A stretch of DNA of 30,277 bases from Mageeibacillus sp. UBA1212 (GCA_002309655.1 DBXM01000041.1:1-30277), one strand, 5' to 3'; positions 1 through 8,575 are shown, counted from the first letter of the stretch. The notes: generated from the sequence alone by a model not told the origin. A program made the numbers and translations.

Positions 1-993
1 GGCCACTGGGATCACTATAAGGACAACATGTACACAACAGTGATCGACGACGAGGACTTCGCGATCAAGCCGATGAACTGCCCCGGAAGCATGCTCGTTT
101 ACAAGTCCAAACCCAGGTCCTACAAAGACCTGCCGCTCAGACTCGCCGAGCTCGGACTCGTTCACAGGCACGAAAAGTCCGGCCAGCTCCACGGCCTTAT
201 GAGAGTCCGCTGCTTCACACAGGACGACGCCCACATCTATCTCACCCAAAGCCAGATAACCGACGAGATCAAGAAGATTGTACGTCTTATCGACAGCTTC
301 TACAACATTTTCGGCTTCAAGTACCACGTGGAGCTCTCCACGAGGCCCGAAAACAGCATCGGTTCCGACGAGGACTGGGAACTCGCGACGGAAGGTCTGC
401 GCACGGCTCTTGACGAGTTGAACCTCCCCTACGTTGTCAACGAGGGCGACGGCGCGTTCTACGGCCCGAAGATCGACTTCCACCTCCAGGACTGCCTCGG
501 CAGAACGTGGCAGTGCGGCACCATCCAGCTCGACTTCCAGCTCCCGATGAGATTCGGCGCCGAGTACGTCGGACAGGACGGCGAGAAGCACCAGCCCATT
601 ATGATCCACCGCGTCGTTTTCGGTTCGATCGAGCGCTTCATCGGCATCCTCATCGAGCACTTCGCCGGCAAGTTCCCCGTCTGGCTCTGCCCTGTTCAGA
701 TCAAGGTAATCCCCGTTTCCGAGAAGTACACGGAATTCGCCGGAAAGGTCAACGGAAAGCTCATCGACGCGAAGCTGCGCTCAGAGCTTGACGCGAGAGA
801 CGAAAAAGTCGGTTACAAGATCAGGGACGCCCGCAACATGAGGATCCCCTACATTGCCGTCGTCGGCGAGAACGAGCTTCAGAACGGAACGGTGACCATC
901 AGGCGCCGCGGTTCCGACGAGCAGGTCACGCTGAAGATCGACGAGTTCATCGACGAGGTCAGGAACAAGATCGCGACCAAGGCGAACGACTGA
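1..993 (+). CDS. thrS: Threonine--tRNA ligase, C-terminal part (5' truncated by window edge)
   Basis: Class II aminoacyl-tRNA synthetase that charges tRNA-Thr in the cytoplasm. The frame is open from base 1 (reads GHWDHYKDNM), so the N-terminal TGS, editing and early catalytic parts lie outside the window. What remains holds class II motif 2 (VHRHEKSGQLHGLMRVRCFT), the zinc/active-site segment MNCPGSM, motif 3 (MIHRVVFGSIERFIGILIEH) and the C-terminal anticodon-binding domain (from about FPVWLCPVQIKVIPVSEKY to the end). Motif order and spacing match bacterial ThrRS. It ends in tandem in-frame stops (TGA TAA) and is followed within 20 bases by a strong terminator, so it is the last gene of its transcript. 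Only completeness is uncertain. Confidence 0.97.
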   Translation, partial: GHWDHYKDNMYTTVIDDEDFAIKPMNCPGSMLVYKSKPRSYKDLPLRLAELGLVHRHEKSGQLHGLMRVRCFTQDDAHIYLTQSQITDEIKKIVRLIDSFYNIFGFKYHVELSTRPENSIGSDEDWELATEGLRTALDELNLPYVVNEGDGAFYGPKIDFHLQDCLGRTWQCGTIQLDFQLPMRFGAEYVGQDGEKHQPIMIHRVVFGSIERFIGILIEHFAGKFPVWLCPVQIKVIPVSEKYTEFAGKVNGKLIDAKLRSELDARDEKVGYKIRDARNMRIPYIAVVGENELQNGTVTIRRRGSDEQVTLKIDEFIDEVRNKIATKAND

Positions 994-1008
994 TAATTGG
1001 TTTAAACG

Positions 1009-1053
1009 AAAGGAGCAGAAATGTTGACAAAGCCGGCATTTCGCTCCTTTTTC
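1009..1053 (+). terminator. Rho-independent terminator after thrS
   Basis: AAAGGAGC-a-GAAATG pairs with CATTTC-GCTCCTTT (14 bp with one bulged A, 13-nt loop) and runs into a T-tract. It separates thrS from the nagA operon. Confidence 0.88.
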
Positions 1054-1088
1054 TCTAATTCCGACTGTGTATTAACTGGAGTTTAACA

Positions 1089-2234
1089 ATGAAAGCATTT
1101 GTAAACGGAAAAATCATACTTAAGGACAGGATCGTCGGCGGAAAGGCGCTGCTTGTATCCGACAAAATCGAGGGCATTATAGACGCCGCGAAAATTCCCG
1201 TGGGCGTTGAGATAATCGACTGCGGCGGCGGATACGTCTCCCCCGGCCTGATCGACATCCACATTCACGGCTACCTCGGGAAGGACGTCTGCGACGGCAC
1301 CGAAGAGAGCATCAGGACGATTGCGGGCGGGCTACTTGCCAACGGCGTGACCGGCTTCCTGCCGACCACGATGACCGTGGCTATGGAGACTATTAAAAAG
1401 GCAATCGAGACCTGCGCGTCGTTAAAGGAAGAGAGCCGGACCTGGCAAGGAAGCCAGATTTTCGGCGTTCACGCGGAGGGACCGTTCATCAACGTCAAGA
1501 AGAAAGGCGCCCAGAATCCGGACTATATCCTTAAGCCCGACGCGAAATTCGTCAAAAAGTACATGGACATCATTAAAATAATCACTCTCGCGCCCGAAAC
1601 CGACGAAGATTTCAGTCAGATTCGAGAAATAAGGCGTGATACCGAAGTGGTGGTATCAATGGGCCACACTGACGCGGATTACGACACCGCGATGGCTTCG
1701 GTTGAGGCCGGCGTCAGGCACGCCACACACCTCTTTAACGCGATGACCGGACCGAATTCACGCGCCCCCGGAGTCGTAACGGCTGCGCTCAACTCGGACA
1801 TCACCACGGAGCTAATAGTCGACACGTTCCACGTGAACCCCGCGAACTACAGGTACGTCTACGCGATGAAGGGCCGCAACCTCTGTTTTATAACGGACTG
1901 CCTCCCCGCGGGCGGTCTTCCCGAAGGCGAGTACACCCTCGGCGGCACCAAATTCATCTCCAAAGGAATTGAGTGCCGGCTTGTCGACGGTACAATAGCC
2001 GGCTCGGTGTTGAGACTTAACCGCGGCGTCATGAACTTCTACAACAACACGAACGTCCCGCTTCACGAATGCGTCAACTGCGCTTCTCTTAACCCCGCGC
2101 GCGCTATCGGTCTCGACAAAACCAAAGGCTCGATCGAAACCGGCAAGGACGCCGACATAATCGTCACAGACTGCGATTTCAACGTTTTAAAGACTTACAT
2201 CGGAGGTGAACTTAAATATGAAGCTGCTCGTTAA
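1089..2234 (+). CDS. nagA: N-acetylglucosamine-6-phosphate deacetylase
   Basis: Amidohydrolase-fold enzyme that removes acetate from GlcNAc-6-P, giving glucosamine-6-P for glycolysis or wall synthesis. Visible: the metal motif HIHG in LIDIHIHGYLGKDV, the metal-ligand Glu in GVHAEGPFIN, MGHTDADYD, the substrate loop HATHLFNAMTG, the catalytic Asp in FITDCLPAGGLPEGEYTLGG, and the late GTIAGSVLRL signature. At 381 residues it has the normal family length. GGAG sits 9 bases before the ATG. I could not find a convincing promoter between the thrS terminator and this start. It overlaps the next gene by 17 bases, so they are probably one transcript for amino-sugar salvage. Confidence 0.95.
   Translation: MKAFVNGKIILKDRIVGGKALLVSDKIEGIIDAAKIPVGVEIIDCGGGYVSPGLIDIHIHGYLGKDVCDGTEESIRTIAGGLLANGVTGFLPTTMTVAMETIKKAIETCASLKEESRTWQGSQIFGVHAEGPFINVKKKGAQNPDYILKPDAKFVKKYMDIIKIITLAPETDEDFSQIREIRRDTEVVVSMGHTDADYDTAMASVEAGVRHATHLFNAMTGPNSRAPGVVTAALNSDITTELIVDTFHVNPANYRYVYAMKGRNLCFITDCLPAGGLPEGEYTLGGTKFISKGIECRLVDGTIAGSVLRLNRGVMNFYNNTNVPLHECVNCASLNPARAIGLDKTKGSIETGKDADIIVTDCDFNVLKTYIGGELKYEAAR
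2202..2208 (+). promoter_or_regulatory. Shine-Dalgarno site that fixes the ROK-like gene start
   Basis: GGAGGTG lies inside the 3' end of nagA, 9 bases before ATG 2218. The competing GTG at 2206 is part of this site and cannot use it. Confidence 0.75.
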
Positions 2235-3603
2235 AGCAAAACTTGACCCCGGATTCAAGCCGCTCGCTCTTGTAATCAGAGAGATGAAGCGGAAGACCGC
2301 CGAATGCGGCAAGAATATCGTTATCGGCGTCGAACGCACCAAAGGCTGCGTTACAGTTTATAAAACAAGAATATTCCCGGAAGGAACCGGCCACGACAGG
2401 ATGAATTTCAGATACGTGGAGAGGATCGCGAAGTGCCTTCTCTGGGTCGCCGGCGGGTATAAGATTATAATTGCGGGCTCCGAAAAGATCGCCGCACAGC
2501 TGAAAAAAGCGTACACGCGCAAGGGGCTCAGAGCGTTCGACGTGGACTTTTTCGAAACTGTCTACGAGAGGCCTTTCGAGGTGGTATCAGTTCCTCTAAG
2601 CAGAGCTCCAAAGAATGTGGGCGGCGCGTCGAGCATCGGCAGGCACCTGGAAGGCTGCAGAATCGGGTTCGACGCCGGCGGTTCCGACAGAAAGGTCTCG
2701 GCTGTGATCGACGGCAATTCCGTCTACTCCGAAGAGGTCATCTGGCACCCCAAGACCGTCAGCGACCCCCATTATCACGAGGAAGAGATATATCAGGCGT
2801 TTAAAACGGCCGCGGATAAAATGCCCCGCGTCGACGCAATCGGCGTGTCCACCGCAGGCGTTCTGATCGACAACAAACCGATGGTCTCCTCCCTTTTCAT
2901 CAAGGTCCCGAACGAGCTCAAGAAGGAATTTGTCCAGCCTGTTTATTTAAACTGCGCCGCAAGACTTGGCCGCGAGCTCGGCTACAATATTCCGATCGAA
3001 GTCGCGAACGACGGCGACGTCACCGCACTGGCGGGCGCGATGGATCTCGAGGCTACAGGCGTTCTCGGTGTCGCGATGGGAACCTCCGAAGCGGGCGGCT
3101 ACGTCGACACCGAAGGAAAAGTTACCGGCCAGATCAACGAGCTCGCGTTCGTTCCCGTCGACTGGAACAAAAAGGCGGCCGTTGACGAGTGGTCGGGCGA
3201 CTACGGCTGCGGCGTGAAGTACTTCTCGCAGGACGGCGTCATCAAACTGGCGGAGTACGCCGGCTTCAAATTCGACTCGAAGATGACACCCGCCGAAAAG
3301 TTGAAAGTCGTTCAGAAGATGATGGAAAGCGACGATTCAAAACTGGCGGAGGACATTTTCGAGACAATCGGCGTCTGCTTCGGCTACTCGATCGGTCTTT
3401 ACGCCGAGTTTTACAAGATTAACCACGTTTTGATAATGGGGCGCGTCACTTCCGGCCGCGGAGGCGAGATAATTCTTAAGAAGGCAAAAGAAGTGCTCAA
3501 GAAGGAATTCCCGGCCCTCTCGAGGAAGGTCAAACTCCACATTCCCGACGAAAAGTCGAGAAGAGTCGGCCAGAGCGTCGCAGCGGCTTCGCTTCCCGAA
3601 TAA
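2218..3603 (+). CDS. ROK-family-like sugar kinase homologue (non-canonical)
   Basis: A 461-residue protein of the ROK/actin-like ATPase superfamily. After an unusual N-terminal extension of about 135 residues come the phosphate-1-like loop (GCRIGFDAGGSDRKVSAVID), IGVSTAG, the ROK-type catalytic Asp context (VANDGDVTALAGAM) and the second phosphate loop GVAMGTSEAGG. The CxCGxxGC zinc motif typical of bacterial ROK kinases is absent; a different conserved-looking stretch (DEWSGDYGCGVKYFSQDG) follows. ATG 2218 is preferred over the in-frame GTG at 2206 because GGAGGTG (2202-2208) lies 9 bases upstream of it. Its overlap with nagA suggests an amino-sugar substrate, but that is inference. Related long ROK-annotated proteins occur in Clostridia. 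Confidence 0.85.
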   Translation: MKLLVKAKLDPGFKPLALVIREMKRKTAECGKNIVIGVERTKGCVTVYKTRIFPEGTGHDRMNFRYVERIAKCLLWVAGGYKIIIAGSEKIAAQLKKAYTRKGLRAFDVDFFETVYERPFEVVSVPLSRAPKNVGGASSIGRHLEGCRIGFDAGGSDRKVSAVIDGNSVYSEEVIWHPKTVSDPHYHEEEIYQAFKTAADKMPRVDAIGVSTAGVLIDNKPMVSSLFIKVPNELKKEFVQPVYLNCAARLGRELGYNIPIEVANDGDVTALAGAMDLEATGVLGVAMGTSEAGGYVDTEGKVTGQINELAFVPVDWNKKAAVDEWSGDYGCGVKYFSQDGVIKLAEYAGFKFDSKMTPAEKLKVVQKMMESDDSKLAEDIFETIGVCFGYSIGLYAEFYKINHVLIMGRVTSGRGGEIILKKAKEVLKKEFPALSRKVKLHIPDEKSRRVGQSVAAASLPE

Positions 3604-3612
3604 AACTTTATT

Positions 3613-4509
3613 ATGCGCGATATTCTTCATTTTTCCGGTCTTGCGGACCTTCACATGCATACGACTTTTTCCGACGGCACCGATTCGCCTGAGGAACTTG
3701 TCGCGCGCGTCCGCGAGGCCGGAATAGGTCTTTTTTCGGTAACGGACCACGACTCGATAAGGTCCGCCTCCGTCATTCCCGGACTTCTCCAAGAAGACGA
3801 CCCGGTTTATATTTCCGGCGCCGAGTTCTCCTGCAAGGATAAGGAAGGAAAATACCACATTCTCGGATACAACTACGATCCTTCGGCGAAGGCGATACGC
3901 GAGTTTGTCGAGAACAGCAGCCGTTTAAGAAAGGAAAAGGCCAGAGCACGAATACACTTTCTTGAAGAGAGGTTCGGATTTGTTTTTCCCGAAAATGAAG
4001 TCGACGCCCTGCTTTCGCTCGAAAATCCCGGAAAACCGCACATCGCGGCGCTTTTGGTTAAGCTCGAATACGCAAAAGACAACAAGGACGCAATCGAGAA
4101 TTACATCGACAAAGGTAATTTCGATGAGTTTTTCGTAACGCCGGCCGCTGCGATTGATTGCATTTTGAAGAGCGGCGGCATTCCCGTGCTGGCCCACCCA
4201 TTCTTCGGAAGCGGCAGCCAAAAAATAAAGTGCAAAGAGCTTGACATGAGGCTGAGAAGACTTACGTGCTTCGGGCTGAAAGGCATAGAGGCGTACTATT
4301 CCAAGAATACTCCGGCTCGGCAACGTAAAACGCTGTCGCTGGCGGAAAAGTACGGACTTTTCGTGACTGCGGGAAGCGACTACCACGGCGGCAACAAGAA
4401 GGTTCGACTGGGCTACACCGGAAATCCCGGCGCTCCGACTTTAGAAGAAATGCCGGACGGTTTCAGACAGTTACTTGAAGAAATCAAAAAAGCCGGACGA
4501 ACCGGCTGA
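3613..4509 (+). CDS. PHP-domain phosphoesterase
   Basis: A 298-residue polymerase-and-histidinol-phosphatase fold protein, likely a metal-dependent phosphoesterase of the YciV/RNase AM-like type (3',5'-bisphosphate nucleotidase or 5'-3' oligoribonuclease; which one cannot be told by eye). Metal-ligand motifs are in order: ADLHMHTTFSDGTDSPEEL, FSVTDHDS, GAEFSC, HILGYNYD, VLAHPFF and the C-terminal TAGSDYHGG. An in-frame stop (the stop of the upstream gene, 3601-3603) lies just 9 bases before the ATG, so no earlier start is possible. No Shine-Dalgarno is visible, so translation probably depends on re-initiation after the ROK-like gene. A strong terminator follows. Confidence 0.9.
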   Translation: MRDILHFSGLADLHMHTTFSDGTDSPEELVARVREAGIGLFSVTDHDSIRSASVIPGLLQEDDPVYISGAEFSCKDKEGKYHILGYNYDPSAKAIREFVENSSRLRKEKARARIHFLEERFGFVFPENEVDALLSLENPGKPHIAALLVKLEYAKDNKDAIENYIDKGNFDEFFVTPAAAIDCILKSGGIPVLAHPFFGSGSQKIKCKELDMRLRRLTCFGLKGIEAYYSKNTPARQRKTLSLAEKYGLFVTAGSDYHGGNKKVRLGYTGNPGAPTLEEMPDGFRQLLEEIKKAGRTG

Positions 4510-4516
4510 AATGCGA

Positions 4517-4555
4517 GGCGGCCCCTAAAATCAAAACAGGGGCCGCCCTTTTTAT
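4517..4555 (+). terminator. Rho-independent terminator after the nagA operon
   Basis: GGCGGCCCCT pairs perfectly with AGGGGCCGCC (10 bp, 11-nt loop), followed by CTTTTTATT. The T-tract overlaps the stop codon of the convergent MATE gene. The reverse strand lacks a T-run, so it works mainly for the + strand. Confidence 0.92.
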
Positions 4556-5904
4556 TCGTCTTCCCTTTCCCTTGTAAGGTCTTTAAGCCACTTGTACTTT
4601 TTGAAGTGGATCATCACCCAAGGAATCTTCCCTACCTCGTCAACGCAGGTGCATGCGTAAACTATCAGCGGGTGCCACCCGAACAGGAACGTTCCCGCAA
4701 ACGCAAGCGGAACCGCCAGGCCCCATGTCATAGCCGTCAGGCTGTACATATCAAAAGCCGTGTCGCCGCCCGCGGAAAAAATACCGTTGATTATAACTGT
4801 GTTCACGCACCGGCCGATCATGTAGACGCCCATGATTATCATCATGCCGATAAGGAGTTTTTTGGCTTCGGGGGTGAGCTTGACCAAAACAAGCAGAAAC
4901 GGCAGGGACGCGAGCATCAGAACAGTCGAAAGGCCGCCGACAACGTAGGATATCTTCATAAGCCGGACGCCGTAGACCTTCGCTCTGTCCAGATTCCCGA
5001 CACCGAGCTCGTTCCCGACGATAACTCCCGCTGCGCCTGAAATGCCGTTGCACATGCTGCACACGAGGTCGCGAACCACCGCCGCCACAGAGTTGGCCGC
5101 CGCCGTGTCGGTACCGAGATGACCCATAAACGCCGAGTAGGAAGCGAAACTTACGCCCCACAGAATTCCCGCCACCGCCAGCGGCACGAACACCTTGTAA
5201 AAATCTTTTGTCAACTGCTTCGGCCGCCTGAATAGATTCCCGAACGACGGTCTGATGCTCTTCCTGCCGAACGAAGCCGAAACCGACCAGACAAGCTCGA
5301 CGATTCTCGCAATCAAAGTCGACAGCGCCGCGCCTTCAACGCCGAGCGCTTTAATGCCGAACAGGCCGAAAATGAACACCGCGTTCCCGAAAATGTTGAG
5401 AAGAACCGCCGTCGTGGAGATTGCCGCCGACATAACCTGCCTGCCGGTGATCTTCATGACTTTCAGATAGCACTGAGAGACGCCTGTGAGCAAATACGAC
5501 CACCCTGCGATCCGGAGGTATTTTATCCCCAGTTCGATGAGATCGGGCTCATTCGTCAAAATATGCATCATCTGACGCGGGAAGAAGACCGTTGCGACAA
5601 AAAACGCGACGCTGACCGCTCCGGAAAGCCTTAAACCAAGGCAGAAGATCTCGTCAAGCGACTTCCTGTCGGCCTTCCCCCAGTACTGGGAACCAAGCAC
5701 CGCCACCGCCGACGTCACAGTGAAGAGGATCATGTTCTGGATGAACTGAATCTGCGTGGCAAGAGAAACCGCCGACATCATGTTCTGTTCGACGTTTCCC
5801 AGCATTATCGCGTCCGCGGCGGCAACGGAGGCCAGCATCAGGTCCTGAAAGACCATCGGCAGCGCGAGCGTTATCAGTCTCTTGTAAAACGAACTGTCCT
5901 TCAT
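4552..5904 (-). CDS. MATE-family multidrug/Na+ antiporter
   Basis: A 450-residue polytopic membrane protein with about 12 hydrophobic segments in two related halves, the normal MATE length. It starts with the typical LALPMVFQDLMLASVAAADAIMLG segment and has AVLGSQYWGK and LRIAGWSYLLTG in the first half, with GISGAAGVIVGNELGVGN as the repeat in the second half. It would export cationic compounds using an ion gradient; the substrate cannot be inferred. It starts 23 bases after the MBL-fold gene and has no clear Shine-Dalgarno, so it is probably read on the same transcript and perhaps translationally coupled. Confidence 0.93.
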   Translation of the reverse strand: MKDSSFYKRLITLALPMVFQDLMLASVAAADAIMLGNVEQNMMSAVSLATQIQFIQNMILFTVTSAVAVLGSQYWGKADRKSLDEIFCLGLRLSGAVSVAFFVATVFFPRQMMHILTNEPDLIELGIKYLRIAGWSYLLTGVSQCYLKVMKITGRQVMSAAISTTAVLLNIFGNAVFIFGLFGIKALGVEGAALSTLIARIVELVWSVSASFGRKSIRPSFGNLFRRPKQLTKDFYKVFVPLAVAGILWGVSFASYSAFMGHLGTDTAAANSVAAVVRDLVCSMCNGISGAAGVIVGNELGVGNLDRAKVYGVRLMKISYVVGGLSTVLMLASLPFLLVLVKLTPEAKKLLIGMMIIMGVYMIGRCVNTVIINGIFSAGGDTAFDMYSLTAMTWGLAVPLAFAGTFLFGWHPLIVYACTCVDEVGKIPWVMIHFKKYKWLKDLTREREDE

Positions 5905-5927
5905 AAATCAAGACGTCTAATTTCGTA

Positions 5928-6773
5928 TCAGTCAATCCAGGCGGTATCGAATACTACGTTCTTCTCGCAAGCTCTTACAGGAACCGCGCCGAGTTCACGC
6001 ATCCACTGCCTGACTTCGAGCGTCTTCCACGGCCCGCAGCCGGGTTTCGCCGGATCGATCGTATTGTACCAGAGCCAGTCGGGAGTACAGAAAAAAGCGA
6101 ATCTCGGGCCGATTGCCTCGTAAACCTCTCTTCCCACGCCGTTCTGTCCGTGGTGCGCAAGCTGCACCGCGTCGGCTTTAATTCCCTCCGGGCAGACTTC
6201 AAGCAGCTGCCTGCCGCCTTCAACACCCAAATCGCCTAGAAAGATCATCACGAAATCGTCCTTCATTCCGCGCTTTTCGGTGAATTTCAGAATGCACGAG
6301 GAATTGTTGAAAGCGTTCTCGGTGATCGAAGGATCGGGAACGCGCAGCACCTCGACCGTCAGATTCCCGAACACAAATTTGTCGCGCACCTTAAGATAAG
6401 TAACCGGGTATTTGGTTGCGGCTGCTTTTTCGTTGAACTCGACTATCTGCCCCGCGAAATGCTTTTCGTGCATTCCGAGCGAATTATCCTGCGGGCAGTA
6501 GCAGAAATTACTGCCGCCTGGAATTCTCGCGCCAGTTGCCGCCCTGTCGGTAAGCTCCGCAAAAACTCCGTAATGGTCGTCGTGCGGGTGCGTCATGAAC
6601 CAGTAGTCAATCGTCGCGAATCTCGACCCGCGGAACTCCTCCAGCGCGTTCAGGAATCCCTCCGTGTCCGCCCTGTTCCCGCCGTCAATAACGATCAGAG
6701 TGCCGTCGTCCGCAATAATCAAAAATCCCATCATCTGCGTGGGCGAAAAGTTTTTAAGCTGAATGATTTTCAT
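5928..6773 (-). CDS. MBL-fold metallohydrolase (ComEC/Rec2-type beta-lactamase fold)
   Basis: A 281-residue cytoplasmic protein with the metallo-beta-lactamase motif HPHDDH (residues 62-67, in FMTHPHDDHYGVF), IVIDGG before it, then FLGDLG and the late metal-ligand region QLAHHGQNGV. This pattern is closest to the C-terminal hydrolase domain of ComEC and its stand-alone relatives; the substrate is unknown (possibly nucleic acid or a phosphodiester). ATG 6773 is chosen because AGGAGG lies 5 bases before it; an upstream in-frame start at 6815 lacks such a site. No terminator is seen between it and the upstream secreted-protein gene (89 bases), so they may share a transcript. Confidence 0.88.
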   Translation of the reverse strand: MKIIQLKNFSPTQMMGFLIIADDGTLIVIDGGNRADTEGFLNALEEFRGSRFATIDYWFMTHPHDDHYGVFAELTDRAATGARIPGGSNFCYCPQDNSLGMHEKHFAGQIVEFNEKAAATKYPVTYLKVRDKFVFGNLTVEVLRVPDPSITENAFNNSSCILKFTEKRGMKDDFVMIFLGDLGVEGGRQLLEVCPEGIKADAVQLAHHGQNGVGREVYEAIGPRFAFFCTPDWLWYNTIDPAKPGCGPWKTLEVRQWMRELGAVPVRACEKNVVFDTAWID

Positions 6774-6862
6774 GTTTCCTCCTATAAACAAATCATGCAA
6801 CAGTTTCTGCCGCATGAATTGTGTAAGTGTATGTAACTAATATGGAAAATGGCTGAATTAGC

Positions 6863-8359
6863 CTACTTTAAGGCAAGAGGCGATCCGCCTAAAGTGAATT
6901 CTACGTCGCCGGGTTCGCCGCAGCACTGAGCCACCGAAAGCGTGACTTTCGAACCCGCCGCAACCGTTCCCGACTGTTTCAAAATTACAGTCACAAGCTT
7001 GCCGTTCGTGAACGAGTCGCCCGCCATTTTCCAGGTGATCACGCTACAGGTACCGTAGTACATTCCCCCGAGCACAGAACCGTTCTTGACCGAAACGATT
7101 TCCAACCCTTTAGGAATGTCAAGCGAAAGCTCAAGATAAGCGACGCCCGGATTGTTCGTGACGTCCAAAGTTATTTCATATGTATCACCCGCGGATTTGG
7201 TCAAAGAAGCGTTCATCGTGAACGCGCCTGTCGGCCGCGGAGTGGGCTCCGGAGTCGGCGTCGAGGGTTTGTCGTAGTTCGCGTAGAAGACGAACTTCGA
7301 CGAAGCGGTGGTGTGCGTTCCGCCGGACATTATAAAGAACGTGTCGAAAGTGAACGATTTGGAGGCGATGAACACCTTCTTTGTCGCGGCGCCGCTGGCG
7401 ATTCTCGGTCCTGTCGACCATCCACCGTTCGTGTCAGCCCAAATGTCCGCGTCGGTGCGCTTCAGCGTCCAGCCGGTGAATCTGTAGCCGCCGGGAAGTT
7501 CCGCGTCGGTGTTCGGGAGCGTGAACGAATCGCCGTAACGGAGATGCAACGTATCCGGAGCCGTACCCACGCCGCCGTTCAGGTCAAATTTGACGGTGAT
7601 TGTAGAAGAACCGTAGAGATTCTGGTAGTAGCTGGCGGTAGGCTGCGTTACGTGGCAAATCACCCTGCCCCTGCCACTGAGCTGTCTTGCGTTGAAGTCG
7701 GACCAGCTTAAAATCGCGCCGCGCACAAGTCCGACGCCTTCGCCGTTGCCTTCAATGTAAGTAATTTCGTTCTCGTTATACGAAAGCACTATAAGCGAGT
7801 GGCCGTTCGAGCCGTTGTAGGATCCGTCTGAATTCGCGGTGGTGCGCAGATACGCGCCGCACATAACGCCCGCGTTTTTGAACTGTTCGTAAGAAGCAGT
7901 GCCGCCGGCTCTGCTGAGAACGTTGACCGAATGGTCGAGATTCGTGCCGTGGCCGGCGTACTCTTTAAAAAGGTAGTTGTAGACCGCGTTGGCGTAAATG
8001 TAGCACTGGTAGCCGTAAAGCCGTCCGCTTCCCGTTTTGCTGACGACGCTGTAGCACTTGTGGTTGTCCATAGTGCAGCCAATCGGCAGATATACCTCAG
8101 TGTCGCCGTCATAAAGATCAATGTCACCGTTGAAAACCGCGGTCAGCTTGTCCGCCAGCAGCGGCGAAGAAGTGTAAAGGCCGGCGCACAAATCGTTCGG
8201 GCTGGAAATAAAAACAACTTTCGCCACCGAACCGACGAGGCTGAAGAGCGTGAACACAAACAAAAAAGCAAGCACGAACAATACCGCGACGCCTTTTAAC
8301 GTCACACGGCTGTTCCGCCTGCTGCCGTATCCTTTTTTATTCGGAATAGTTTTTTTCAT
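6863..8359 (-). CDS. Membrane-anchored protein: papain-like/CHAP-like domain, InlB-type repeat, cohesin-like domain
   Basis: 498 residues. A basic N-terminus and one TM segment (about 23-46) suggest a signal anchor with the rest outside the cell. Residues about 85-240 look like a papain-fold amidase: a candidate nucleophile Cys119 (GYQCYIYANAVYNYLF), a candidate His187 (NGHSLIVLSYNENEITYIEGNGEG) and a polar residue after it. Residues about 252-362 resemble a Listeria-Bacteroides (InlB B-type) repeat (ITVKFDLNGG ... GYRFTGWTL). A Thr/Pro linker (PSTPTPEPTPRPT) leads to a C-terminal cohesin-like beta domain (about 378-498; LDVTNNPGVAYLELSLDIPKGLEIVSV pattern). No dockerin is seen in the window. 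The consensus promoter upstream suggests strong expression. Function is not known; the fold calls are inference. Confidence 0.72.
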   Translation of the reverse strand: MKKTIPNKKGYGSRRNSRVTLKGVAVLFVLAFLFVFTLFSLVGSVAKVVFISSPNDLCAGLYTSSPLLADKLTAVFNGDIDLYDGDTEVYLPIGCTMDNHKCYSVVSKTGSGRLYGYQCYIYANAVYNYLFKEYAGHGTNLDHSVNVLSRAGGTASYEQFKNAGVMCGAYLRTTANSDGSYNGSNGHSLIVLSYNENEITYIEGNGEGVGLVRGAILSWSDFNARQLSGRGRVICHVTQPTASYYQNLYGSSTITVKFDLNGGVGTAPDTLHLRYGDSFTLPNTDAELPGGYRFTGWTLKRTDADIWADTNGGWSTGPRIASGAATKKVFIASKSFTFDTFFIMSGGTHTTASSKFVFYANYDKPSTPTPEPTPRPTGAFTMNASLTKSAGDTYEITLDVTNNPGVAYLELSLDIPKGLEIVSVKNGSVLGGMYYGTCSVITWKMAGDSFTNGKLVTVILKQSGTVAAGSKVTLSVAQCCGEPGDVEFTLGGSPLALK

Positions 8360-8437
8360 TTGTAAATCCCGTCCCCGGACTCTTGATATTCCAAGAATAA
8401 CGAAGCCGCTTTAACAATACATAAACCGGCTACGTCT

Positions 8438-8466
8438 ATTATATTTTAGGAATGCGCGTATGTCAA
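8438..8466 (-). promoter_or_regulatory. SigA-type promoter for the cohesin-domain protein
   Basis: On the minus strand TTGACA (8466-8461), exactly 17 nt, then TATAAT (8443-8438): a full consensus match on both boxes. The leader to ATG 8359 is roughly 70 nt with no obvious riboswitch. Confidence 0.9.
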
Positions 8467-8511
8467 TCGGAAATTTCCTAAAATACGCCGAAATTGCGTC
8501 TGAATCGACCT

Positions 8512-8558
8512 TTAAAAAGATCTCCCGGAGCCGGAAAAACGGCCGGATGTCCGGGAGA
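8512..8558 (-). terminator. Rho-independent terminator of the small-membrane/surface-protein unit
   Basis: On the minus strand TCTCCCGGA (8558-8550) pairs with TCCGGGAGA (8529-8521), 9 bp with a small inner CCGG stem, then TCTTTTTAAA. It lies 18 bases after the stop at 8576. Confidence 0.88.
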
Positions 8559-8575
8559 ACTTCACAAATCAAATA

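Noticed and set aside
1024..1029. TTGACA before nagA as a -35 box
   Set aside because: It lies in the loop of the thrS terminator and no -10 appears at 16-18 bases; the sequence there is a T-rich tract.
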